Positions 9,060-17,783 of a stretch of 64,000 nucleotides of DNA are shown here, piece after piece. Origin of the DNA: Yoonia sp. Its GTDB lineage: Bacteria > Pseudomonadota > Alphaproteobacteria > Rhodobacterales > Rhodobacteraceae. The position numbers and the translations under genes are program-made. Positions within the stretch are counted from its first letter, which is position 1. Each line of letters opens with the position of its first letter. The stretch spans positions 1 to 64,000 of the forward strand of contig NZ_JAGYJK010000018.1 of assembly GCF_018402175.1 (NCBI RefSeq). The letters are read 5' to 3'. The notes beneath the pieces are model-generated. The model did not search any database. It was not told where the DNA came from and worked only from the letters and a program-made list of their open reading frames with translations.

Positions 9060-10226
9060 TCAGTATGCTGCCGAATAAATAGCCAAAGCATCAGCCTCTC
9101 GAAGGGGACGAGGATTGTTTATAAGTAATCGTTTCTGGTTCATCGCATCGCGCGCCAGCCTTGGAAGCCACTCCAACGGAATGTCCAGCTCGCGTAAAGT
9201 TTGTGGCAGACCGCAGTCGCGGGACAGATCAGCCAGCGCCTCGCAAAAGGCCTCTGCGCGATCCTGGCCCTGCAATCGGTCCAAATCGGGAAAGGCATGC
9301 GGCGCCATCTCGGAATAGGCATCGGGTGCAGTCACCGCGTTGAACCGCAGGACATGCGGCAGCACGAGGGCGTTGGACAAGCCGTGCGGAATGTGAAAAT
9401 GCCCGCCCAGTGGATAGGCAAGGGCATGAACTGCCGCCACCGGCGAATTGGCAAAGGCCTGACCCGCAAGCATCGATCCTAGCAGCATGTCGCCCCTGGC
9501 CGCTGTATCGGACCCGCTGTGCACTGCCTTCAAGATCGCCCCCCCCATCAGGCGCAGCGCCTGTAGGGCCAGATTTCGGCTGATCGGGTTATTGTTGGCC
9601 GAGGCCGAGGCATAGGCCTCGATTGCATGCACCATCGCGTCTATGCCTGTCGCGGCCGTGACATGCGCAGGCAGGCCCAGCGTCAGTTCTGGATCGAGCA
9701 GTGCTACATCCGGCAGCAAGACTGGCGACACAACACCCATCTTCTCTGATACTCCCGTGGTCACGATCGAAATCGGCGTCACCTCTGACCCGGTTCCGGC
9801 CGTCGTGGGCACCAGGATCAGAGGCAGGCGCGGCCCCTTGGCTTTTCCTATGCCATAGACATCACGCAACTGTTCAACGCCCATTGCCAGCAGCGCCACC
9901 AGCTTTGCCACGTCCATTGATGACCCGCCGCCCAGCCCCACGATGCCTTGCACTCCAGCCGAACGGGCAAGCGCGACGGCAGCCTCGATCACATGCTCGG
10001 GCGGGTCGGCCTGGACTTCCGAAAACAGCGTGACCGCGACGCCCGCATCCTTCAGAAGCATCTGGGCCCGATCAATAATGCCCGTCGACATCATACCGGG
10101 GTCCGTCACCAACATGATGCGCGTTCCCATTTGCGTCGCTGTCAGCTCGCCGAGAAGCGCAAAACAGCCGGGTCCGAACTGGACACTTTTCGTCGTGTTG
10201 AAAACGAAGTGGGTTATCGTCACCAC
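9060..10226 (-). CDS. Iron-containing alcohol dehydrogenase
   Basis: A 388-residue group III (Fe-ADH) enzyme. Residues near 95-104 carry the NAD-binding loop GGGSSMDVAK. The metal site is visible as ATGIDAMVHAIEAY (Asp and His) and VHALAYPLGGHFHIPHG followed by LPHVL. These oxidise or reduce small alcohols and hydroxy acids with NAD(P). It is the last gene of the minus-strand train; GTG 10226 follows directly on the TAG of the symporter frame, with GGAGG overlapping that end, so it is cotranscribed and coupled. With the IclR regulator and AttM-like lactonase it recalls AttL/BlcB (4-hydroxybutyrate dehydrogenase) of Agrobacterium; substrate assignment is inference. The gene is intact. Confidence 0.87.
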   Translation of the reverse strand: MVTITHFVFNTTKSVQFGPGCFALLGELTATQMGTRIMLVTDPGMMSTGIIDRAQMLLKDAGVAVTLFSEVQADPPEHVIEAAVALARSAGVQGIVGLGGGSSMDVAKLVALLAMGVEQLRDVYGIGKAKGPRLPLILVPTTAGTGSEVTPISIVTTGVSEKMGVVSPVLLPDVALLDPELTLGLPAHVTAATGIDAMVHAIEAYASASANNNPISRNLALQALRLMGGAILKAVHSGSDTAARGDMLLGSMLAGQAFANSPVAAVHALAYPLGGHFHIPHGLSNALVLPHVLRFNAVTAPDAYSEMAPHAFPDLDRLQGQDRAEAFCEALADLSRDCGLPQTLRELDIPLEWLPRLARDAMNQKRLLINNPRPLREADALAIYSAAY

Positions 10227-12137
10227 CTATCCTCCAAAGCTAAGTACAGTCAGCACGACCACGGCACTTGCAACCGCCAGAGCGATGAAAGCGGCGCGCA
10301 GTCGGACCCGTTCCGCCTGCGTTTGATCATGGCGCAATCGCGGGGGTGGCGTATAAGGGGGATCTGCATCGAAAGCGGGCTAGCCATTTCCATCTTGTAG
10401 GACAGGAACCAGATCAGCCCCAGTCCCGCCGCCCAGAACAGGACAGCCCACCCCCATTGCGATGGCATACCGACCAGCCAAGTGCCATCTGTGCCAACGA
10501 ATGCCGTATTGCCAAAAATCAGGCCCGGTCCTACCGCAAGGAACAGCCACGCAAGAACCGCCGACCAGGCAGTGCTTTTCAGCGCCCGCACCCGGGGGCC
10601 GCTGCGCAGGGTGCCATCCAACAGTGAGCGCACGTCCTGTGCCTCGTCGTTCAGTTTGTAGCGCTGCGTAAAGGCCGCAACCAACAACGTGACGCAGATA
10701 TTCGGCACAAGGCCCCATAGTGCCGAATGAAGAGTCCAGGGCCAGCGGCCCCAGGGAAGATCCAGGCCAAGGAACGACAGAGCCGCATGACCCGCAGGCT
10801 CGGTCAGCAGAACGCCCACGATACCGAAACCCACTCCGGCCATCACCGCACCACGCCCCATCCAACGCAGCCAGCAGATGCCCAACAGGGGGGTCCACAA
10901 CTGCACCGAAAGGGGCAGAGCCAATGACCCCAGGGCGGATAGGGTCACCGGTGTGAGGGCCTGCATGCACACAGATGTCAGGGCCAGCAGGCCAATCACG
11001 ATCCGGGTCACGGTCACCGTGTGACGAGCACCAAGCGTCGAATGGAACCATGGCTTGTAGATATGCCGTACTAGCGCCTCGCCCGCCGTCATCAGCGCCA
11101 GACCCGCCAATAGTTGCACCCCTGCGACCAGCCCTAAAAACAGCCAGGCCGCAAACCATGGCGAAATGCTCGGTAGCATCGAAGGAATAGTCAGGCGCGG
11201 GTCAATCAGAGGCGCCGTCCCCAGCACGCCCAGGCAACCGACCACCAGCGCGCCGCCAAACCCGGCAAGAACCCAGGTCTGCCCCGCGGCCAATCCGCGC
11301 GGACTGCGCGTGGACATCACGAGCTTGGCAGCCAGCGGACTAGCCTGAAAACCCGTCAGCGCCACGAAAAGCCCCAGGCTGGCCATCGCTGTGCCTTCAT
11401 GGCCCGCCGCTGCCTCTCGGCCGATCCCAGCTGTGAACTGAATCACCCCTGCCACACTGAAAAGCCCGGCGCGGGCAGGATCTGCTGCTAGTGCGACCAA
11501 ACCGTCATTCAGCGCACCAAAGCCCCCAAGGCCCACCAGCGCAAATCCCGACAGACCGATCAGCACCGCCGCCAGCAATACTGCCTGAATGGCCCCCAGA
11601 TATCCCACGGCGCGCATCCCGCCGATCACCACATAGCCAAACAGTACGATCGATAGCATCACACCCGCCACGGGCGCGCTGACCGCACCGCCGGTGAGGA
11701 CAGCCACCAGATATGACAGGGCCCGCAATTGCATCCCGGCAAAACCGACAGCGAACAGGACAGCCACAACAGTTGAAACGACGACCAGAAACTCGGACTG
11801 GTAATAGGTTCGCAGGACTTCACTCTGGGACGACAGACGCAACCGCTCGGCGATCAACCACAGACGCTTGAAGAAAAAGACACCCGGCAAGGCCAGCGCG
11901 ATGCCTGCTTGCAGCAGAGCAGGTTGGCCAAAGCCGTGCATCGCAACATCGGATGCCCCACCAAGAACTATCCATCCGGATACGCTCCCCCGCCAACGCG
12001 AGTGCGGTCACCCAGGGTTGCAGCGAATGACCTGCTGAAAAATAGGTCTGATAGTTGCCGTTGGCCTGTCCCGCAATGCGCGCCCAGTACAGCGTCACCA
12101 GAATGTAAAACAACAGATACAGCGGCAGCCAGATCAT
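10227..12137 (-). pseudogene. Sodium:solute symporter (SSS family), two apparent frameshifts
   Basis: A transporter of about 636 residues with some 13 membrane segments. It starts at ATG 12137 (MIWLPLYLLFYILVTLYWAR, then YFSAGHSLQPW typical of SSS proteins). After ALALAGE the frame breaks near 11985: two bases seem missing, since the next frame reads SGWIVLGGASDVAMHGFG as expected. The body runs in that frame to KMEMASP (near 10385), where it shifts again into FDADPPYTPPPRLR and a last hydrophobic helix ending VLTVLSFGG at TAG 10227-10229, just before the dehydrogenase start. That tight junction supports the reconstruction. Either a pseudogene or sequencing errors. Its ATG overlaps the stop of the upstream gene by ATGA. 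Confidence 0.75.
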
Positions 12138-12565
12138 TGCGCACCCTTTCCGTGCAAACCGTCACGGTGAACATGAAACCGCGAAAATGCGCCACGTAGG
12201 CCATGCCGGGTGAACAGATAGGCCAGAAATCCAGCCCCCAGGACACCAAAGAATGTCAAGCCTGCATAGAAATCGGCGATCGTCATGCCGCCTTGCAGAG
12301 CCCCTACGACGAACATCAGCCCTAAAAGGCCATATATCCCGATCCCCAGCGCCGTTTCCCCTGGCGTGAAACCGGTGTCGAAGATCCCGTTCACAATGAT
12401 GTGGCCGACAAAGGCCAGCACAACGACGCCAACGCCGACCGCCGCCAGCCACCAGACATCCCGCGTCATGCCTTCAAGAAACAGGCCCAGCCCTAAAAAG
12501 CCGAACACCGACCAGATCGCAAACACGAGAATGCCGCGGTCGACGAGATGGAATTTGTCAGGCAT
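12134..12565 (-). CDS. Small four-helix inner-membrane protein
   Basis: 143 residues from ATG 12565, preceded by GGAG at good spacing; a TTG 12 bases upstream is less likely. Four hydrophobic helices are visible (ILVFAIWSVFGFLGLGLFLE, WWLAAVGVGVVVLAFVGHII, ETALGIGIYGLLGLMFVVGA, DFYAGLTFFGVLGAGFLAYL), with a short charged tail. I do not recognise a named family. It lies between the flotillin-like gene and the symporter and overlaps the symporter start by 4 bp (ATGA), so it may be an accessory subunit of the symporter or a partner of the flotillin-like protein. Confidence 0.75.
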   Translation of the reverse strand: MPDKFHLVDRGILVFAIWSVFGFLGLGLFLEGMTRDVWWLAAVGVGVVVLAFVGHIIVNGIFDTGFTPGETALGIGIYGLLGLMFVVGALQGGMTIADFYAGLTFFGVLGAGFLAYLFTRHGLRGAFSRFHVHRDGLHGKGAQ

Positions 12566-12613
12566 CGACTTCTCCAAGTTGCAGGCACATCAGGCGCAAA
12601 CCGCCCGGTTACA

Positions 12614-14272
12614 TTATTTGGATTTGCCCTTGGCCGCTGGCGCTGCAGGGTCGGAATAAACAACCTTGGATAGATCCTGCAACGTGTGAGGGCGGTGGAC
12701 GGTATCCGCGGTAAGGCCGATTTCGCCCAAGAGTGTATCCACAAACGGCGCCTGCGTGCGATAGCGCAGTGCCGACGACACAACCTGTTCGGCAAGGTTC
12801 CCGTCGCGCCCGCTGCTGTCCTGCCCGGTGTCGCCAGATCCGGTCATCGCGCCACCCGACATACCAGGAAGCCCCTCGACATGCACAATCTTGATCCCCT
12901 CGATCCTCTCCATCGGCTTAACGCTTTCGCGGATGATGGCCGGCAGGTTTTCGACCAGCGCCTTGTGCAGCGCAGATTTGCGGCTGGCATCCGAGCGCAG
13001 GTTTTCTGCCGTGTTCAACTTTTCCTTGCCCTCTGCCTCAACACTCAGGCGTTCCGCGAGCGCGGCCACGGCAATGCGGTCGGCATCGGCGCGGTCTTGT
13101 GCAGCGGCCTTTTCAGCTTCTGCCAGGATGCGGACGCCTGCCGCCTCTGCCTCGGCCTTGCGTTCGGCGTCTATCAGTTCGATTGCCTTCTGGCGGTTGG
13201 CGATTTCCGTGTCGCGCATAGTCACAAGACGCTCCTGTGCCTCCACCATCTTGGCCCGCGCGTTTTCTGCCTGAGCTTGTGCCTCGCTGCGCTCTTTTGA
13301 TTTGATCGAAACAGCAATCTCGCGGGCCTGCTCCTCAAGCTGCACAGCCTCGCGCCGCTTGATGTCAAGCGTTTCGACGGTGCGTTCCATCTCGATCTGG
13401 GTGCGCTCGACCACTTCACGCTCGCGCAGCTTCACTTCCTCGATCTGGCGTTCGCGGGCCGCACTTTCGTTTGCGATTTCGGACTTGCGATTGGCACGTT
13501 CAATGGCAACTTCGGCTTCATGGGCCAGCCGAGCGTATTCGCTATCGCGCTGGATCTCCAATGACCGCTTTTCCGCTTCGAGGTTTTTTGCGCTGATTGC
13601 GACGGCGGTGTCTTTTTCGATGTCATTGCGCTTTTTCTTGCGCGACTCGATTTGTTCGGTCAACCGCGTCAGACCCTCGGCATCGAAGGTATTCGACGGA
13701 TCGAACAGCTTGATGTCGGTCTGATCAAGCGAGGTTAGCGACACGCTTTCGAGCTCCAGACCGTCCAGTTCAAGGCTTTCCGCCACCTCCTGCTTGACCT
13801 CGCGCACGAAGGTCGATCGGTTTTCATGAATGTTCTCCAGCGTCATCTTCGCCGCAGCCCCGCCCATAGCGTCGACGAACCGGCCCTGGATCAAGTCTTT
13901 CAACTGTTCAGCGTTCATCGTGCGGTTGCCAAGGCTGCGCGCTGCGGTGGCAACCGCGAGTTCATTGGGCGATACGCGGACATAGAATTCCACCGTCAGT
14001 TCCACCCGCATTCGGTCCTTGGTGATCAGCGATTTTTCCCGCGCCCGCGTGACTTCGAGGCGCAGGGTGTTCATATTTACTTCAGTGATGTCATGCAGGA
14101 TCGGCAGCACAAGCGCGCCCCCCCCCATGACCACCTTTTCTCCTCCAAAGCCGGTCCGCACGAAGCTGACATCTTTAGTAGACCGGCGATACAGCCAGTG
14201 CAGCAGGTAGGCTGCAACGGCGATGACGATCGCGGCGAGGATGATTATAGCAATGACGTCTGCGCCGTTCAT
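12614..14272 (-). CDS. Flotillin-like SPFH-domain membrane protein
   Basis: 552 residues, YqiK/flotillin class. One N-terminal membrane helix (residues 5-27), then an SPFH domain (about 35-235: FVRTGFGGEKVVMGGGALVL, LRLEVTRAREKSLITKDRMR), then a long Glu/Arg/Ala-rich coiled coil (about 235-430) with many EAEVAIERANRK-like heptads, then a tail with ENLPAIIRESVKPMERIEGI and a Gly/Ser-rich end. Flotillins form ring-like oligomers that organise membrane microdomains. Its ATG 14272 overlaps the stop of the opsin homologue (ATGA), so the two are translated together. Intact, while several neighbours are broken. Confidence 0.9.
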   Translation of the reverse strand: MNGADVIAIIILAAIVIAVAAYLLHWLYRRSTKDVSFVRTGFGGEKVVMGGGALVLPILHDITEVNMNTLRLEVTRAREKSLITKDRMRVELTVEFYVRVSPNELAVATAARSLGNRTMNAEQLKDLIQGRFVDAMGGAAAKMTLENIHENRSTFVREVKQEVAESLELDGLELESVSLTSLDQTDIKLFDPSNTFDAEGLTRLTEQIESRKKKRNDIEKDTAVAISAKNLEAEKRSLEIQRDSEYARLAHEAEVAIERANRKSEIANESAARERQIEEVKLREREVVERTQIEMERTVETLDIKRREAVQLEEQAREIAVSIKSKERSEAQAQAENARAKMVEAQERLVTMRDTEIANRQKAIELIDAERKAEAEAAGVRILAEAEKAAAQDRADADRIAVAALAERLSVEAEGKEKLNTAENLRSDASRKSALHKALVENLPAIIRESVKPMERIEGIKIVHVEGLPGMSGGAMTGSGDTGQDSSGRDGNLAEQVVSSALRYRTQAPFVDTLLGEIGLTADTVHRPHTLQDLSKVVYSDPAAPAAKGKSK

Positions 14273-15000
14273 GAACGTGCTCCTTTGTCAGCAGAGGTTG
14301 CGGAAGGGGAGGCTTCGGCGGACACCAACACGCCAGTGGCAAGAACCGCCACGCCAAATGCCATCCGGTTCAGGATGTCGAAAAGATTGTAGGCGACCGA
14401 CAGACTGCCATCATCAGGAATACCCGCGAAGGCCGTCAGGAAGTTGCCAAGTGGATAGATCGCCCAGCCGATCGTCACGATGAGGCGCAACCAGAAATAG
14501 CCGCGGCGCAGATGGTCGCCTGGGGCGGTTGACACCACATCATCCATCCGCCCAAAGAACAACTCGCCCAAGATATATAGCCAGAACACGAGGCCAATCA
14601 GGAAGGCCAGCGTGGGATGCATGAGCGCGGCCTCGCCCAGATAGCGAACGAAAACCATCAGGATCGAAACCACCACCAACCGCCAGAACAGCCCTGCACC
14701 CAGCTTGCCTGCCGTGTGGGCCAGGAAATAGAGCGCCAAGATCTGCAATGGCATCGACACGGTCCAGCCGACATAGTGATAGACCACCGGCACCCCACCG
14801 GCCGCAGCCCAGGCGCTGCGCGCCTCATAGGCGGCAATTGCGCCGACCAGCGCCGCGATGGCACACAGCGCCACCGGAACCTTCCACGCACGCCCAACCC
14901 ATGCCTGCCCCAACAAAAGTAGAATTGTGGTCGCGACCAATCCGAACAAGGCAACCGAATAGCTTGCCGCGGTCAGGTCGGTCGTCTGAAACACTGCCAT
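14269..15000 (-). CDS. Microbial opsin homologue lacking the retinal lysine
   Basis: 243 residues, seven membrane helices. The fold is seen from helix F (TIGWAIYPLGNFL; W179, Y182, P183) and helix G (AYNLFDILNRMAFG), which align without gaps to proteorhodopsin. The retinal-bearing Lys is R212 (codon at 14367-14365, read as CGG); the helix-G Asp is kept as D208. In helix C (YHYVGWTVSMPLQILA) the usual Arg, proton-acceptor Asp, Thr and donor Glu are H75, G78, S82 and A89. It therefore cannot form a normal retinal Schiff base or pump protons as known pumps do. A GGGAG ribosome site precedes ATG 15000. It follows the ABC permease by 43 bp and is coupled to the flotillin-like gene. A sensory or structural role, or non-covalent binding of a ligand, is possible. 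Confidence 0.85.
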   Translation of the reverse strand: MAVFQTTDLTAASYSVALFGLVATTILLLLGQAWVGRAWKVPVALCAIAALVGAIAAYEARSAWAAAGGVPVVYHYVGWTVSMPLQILALYFLAHTAGKLGAGLFWRLVVVSILMVFVRYLGEAALMHPTLAFLIGLVFWLYILGELFFGRMDDVVSTAPGDHLRRGYFWLRLIVTIGWAIYPLGNFLTAFAGIPDDGSLSVAYNLFDILNRMAFGVAVLATGVLVSAEASPSATSADKGARS

Positions 15001-15043
15001 GTCACTGTCTCCCTTTGTGGAATATCATCTTTTTAATTCCCCG

Positions 15044-16410
15044 TCATATCTGCGTGCGGATGTGCGGCGATCGGGCATAGAGCGCCACCATCGGCAGGAT
15101 CAGCAAGCCAAAGATGAACTGCTGCCATTTAAAATCAGAGCCCTATGCCGACAAGGAACGACGACAGCACCTGCAGGACAAGAACGCCAATCACTGTAAA
15201 GCCATAGCCTCCTGCGCCACCCAGCAGGGACGTACCGCCCACCACCACAGCGGCCAAGGTTAGGAACAGGTACTGGTCGCCGACGCCGATAAAACCACCA
15301 CCAGACCAACCCAGTAGCAGGCTGCCAGTCAGCGCGGCAAAAAAGCCCGAGGCCGCATACATTGACACCCAGTAGCGCATCTCAGAAATCATTACGCGGT
15401 TGGCCGAGGTGCGGTTGACACCCAGCGCATAGAGAAACCGGCCATAGACCGTGATCCGCATCCCTACGATCAGGATGATCGCGATGAACGCCCAGATCGC
15501 GATGACCGGTGGAAACGGCAGGCCAAACGTCGTGCCATTCATCGCAGACAGGTTCGACAGCCAGCCTGGCACTGTGCCGAACACATTGCCGCCATAGGCC
15601 GATCCAATCGAAGTGATGATCTGCACGCCACCCGAAATTGCAAATCCGGTACCCAGCGTCACGATCAGCGCCTGCCCTTGCAGCCGATAGCTCAGAAACC
15701 CGTTGATCATGCCAAGCGCCGCGCCGATGACTAGCACGATGATCGTGGCCAGCCAAGGCGGCACGCCAAGGCTGATCAGATACAAAAGCCCCACATTCGC
15801 CGCACCGATGATGAACGGGATCGAAAGGTCCAGCCCGCCCAGCAGCGCCACAAGAGTTTGCCCAATTGACGCTATCCCAAGGAAGGCGGCGAACAGCAGC
15901 ATCGACTTGATGTTCGCCCCAGACGAAAAGCCTTCGATGTTCATCGAACCCACCGAGAACAAACCCGCCAGCACCATGATCCCGATAAAGGCGGATCGGT
16001 TCTGCTGGAACTGCCGGCCCAGAGTGCGGGTCAGTACTAGGATCACTAGATAGAATAAGCAGCGAGATCACGTTCCAGATATTGAAAAAGCCTCGCACGG
16101 TCAGCGACAGGATCAGAAAGGCCAGAAGAATCAAAGCAAGGCCAAGAAGCGGCCAACGATAGGCGAGCCAAGCTTGGTAGATCGGACTTGGCCCGTCGCT
16201 ACCGGGCGCGACGGGGCCGGCGAACTGACCCAGCACATAGCTCCATCCCCAAACGAACAACGCCAGCGTGGCAATTGCCGCGAGAATGACAATCTGCACT
16301 GAAGCGCCCGTGGCAAACCCGAAACCTGCCCCGATCCCTGTCAGGATCAGGCCGACAACGAGCCCGAGGATCTTGGCCGGCAGCGACAGGGGCGAGATCT
16401 GGGTCATCAT
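15044..16410 (-). pseudogene. ABC sugar-type permease 2, two apparent frameshifts
   Basis: BPD_transp_2 (RbsC-like) permease, about 455 residues if repaired, matching the 458 of its partner. ATG 16410 overlaps the partner's stop (ATGA). The first 120 residues hold three or four membrane helices up to FFNIWNVISLLI. Near 16045 the frame shifts to ILVLTRTLGRQFQQNRSAF and the core (GIASIGQTLVALLGGLDLSI; GGTSLLGGAGGYG). A second shift at about 15140 separates GIG from WQQFIFGLLILPMVALYARS, the usual permease tail, which ends at TGA 15044-15046. The body frame alone would stop at 15135. Broken, or two sequencing errors; a GTG at 16046 could start a shortened 303-residue permease. Confidence 0.75.
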
Positions 16411-17783
16411 GGCGCGGCCTCAACATGCGGGGGCGTCACACCCTGCCTGATCCCCCACGCTCCGGCCAGAACCAGCATCGCCATGACGACAACGATGGCT
16501 GGTGCAATCTTGGCGCGGTCGGACTGCCCGAAGGCTAGGCGCAAGAACACCGCAGTCACGATAAGGAGCACCGCACCCAGCACAAGCGGCCCGGCCGCCG
16601 CCCGCAGGGCGGCTGTCTCAGGGCTGACTGCTCCGATTTCCAGCGGGCTCGTGAGCGCCACCTGCATCTGCAACGGCCCAGGAAGCATCGCCCCAACCTC
16701 ACCCAGTGCAGCATAATCAAAGGTAGCGTGTAGGATAATCCCCAGCACCACCACTGCCAGTGCGACAAAATACAGCAAGGGGCTGAAGTTGCGTATATAC
16801 CGCTGGATCACCGGGATCAGAAGGGTGAGCAGCAAAGACAACACCAGGATCGTGCCATAGGCTAGGTTGGTGACAAAGCTTTGCACTGCGCCAAAGTTAA
16901 AGGTCGAAAGGCAAAAGGTGATCAGATAGAGGTTAATCGCACCAAGCGCCGAACCAAAAACGCCCCCTCGCCCTCCGGCCAACGACGCTCCCCCCAGCAC
17001 CAGCGCGGTCACCGCAAGTAGCGTATATGTGGTGCCCTGCGACGGGTCACCCGACGAGATCAGCGCAGTAAAGCAAATTGCCGCCAGCCCAGCAAAGCAG
17101 CCCGAGATCAGATGCGCCCCGATGCGCACGGTCGTGATCGGCACGCCACTGGTATAGGCCGCACGTTCATCCGACCCCATCAGCCGCAAATGGGTATAAA
17201 ATGCGGTGGTTGTGAACAACAGCCACGCAGCCGTAGCGATTAGGAGGATCACTAAAATGGGCGAAAAGATCGAGGTGCCATACCCCCATTCGGCCATGAA
17301 CGCGGGAGCCATACCCCCCGGTCGCGGTAGAATCACCAGGTTGATGCCGGTCAGCGCAAGATAGCCTGAAAGTGACACGATGATGGGCTGCACCCGAACA
17401 AAGATTACAATCAGCGCAAAGATCAGCTGATACAGCGCGCCCGCAGCCATGGCATACAAAAACACAACAATCGGATTTTCCAGAACACCTGCAGCCTGCA
17501 ATTGGATCAACGTCACGTTGACGAACCCGATTAGCGGCCCAATCGACAGGTCCACCGTGCCACGCCCCGAAATAGACGAAGCCATCAACGCATAAGTCGC
17601 AAGGATCAGGGGCGTCACCACTATGATCGCTGCCCCGAGTCCTGCGCTTGTCATCAGGTTTGGCGAACGCAGAACCGCAAAAGCCAGCAGCGCAAAGAAC
17701 AGCGTTATCGGCATCAGCAGGTATGGGTTCGACCGCCCGCCCCGCTGTTCAGACTGCAGTGTGGCCATTGGCAGCGCGGTCAT
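16407..17783 (-). CDS. ABC sugar-type permease 1
   Basis: 458 residues, BPD_transp_2 (RbsC-like) family, about ten membrane helices. Characteristic segments are ALMASSISGRGTVDLSIGPL, FVRVQPIIVSLSGYLALTGI and the conserved cytoplasmic loop ending VLGGASLAGGRGGVFGSALG. The last ~130 residues form extra hydrophobic segments beyond the usual 320-residue length. It overlaps the ATPase stop/start by ATGA at 17780-17783 and the second permease at 16407-16410. Together with the ATPase and the periplasmic binding protein it forms an importer of the CUT2 class (sugars, or other polyols/autoinducer-like molecules). Confidence 0.88.
   Translation of the reverse strand: MTALPMATLQSEQRGGRSNPYLLMPITLFFALLAFAVLRSPNLMTSAGLGAAIIVVTPLILATYALMASSISGRGTVDLSIGPLIGFVNVTLIQLQAAGVLENPIVVFLYAMAAGALYQLIFALIVIFVRVQPIIVSLSGYLALTGINLVILPRPGGMAPAFMAEWGYGTSIFSPILVILLIATAAWLLFTTTAFYTHLRLMGSDERAAYTSGVPITTVRIGAHLISGCFAGLAAICFTALISSGDPSQGTTYTLLAVTALVLGGASLAGGRGGVFGSALGAINLYLITFCLSTFNFGAVQSFVTNLAYGTILVLSLLLTLLIPVIQRYIRNFSPLLYFVALAVVVLGIILHATFDYAALGEVGAMLPGPLQMQVALTSPLEIGAVSPETAALRAAAGPLVLGAVLLIVTAVFLRLAFGQSDRAKIAPAIVVVMAMLVLAGAWGIRQGVTPPHVEAAP

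Noticed and set aside
14269..15000. Calling the opsin homologue a proteorhodopsin light-driven pump
   Set aside because: It lacks the retinal lysine and the proton acceptor and donor residues.
15382..16410. Treating the whole 342-residue frame as one protein
   Set aside because: After residue ~120 it reads the permease core in the wrong frame; the hydrophobic core lies in the frame ending at 15135.
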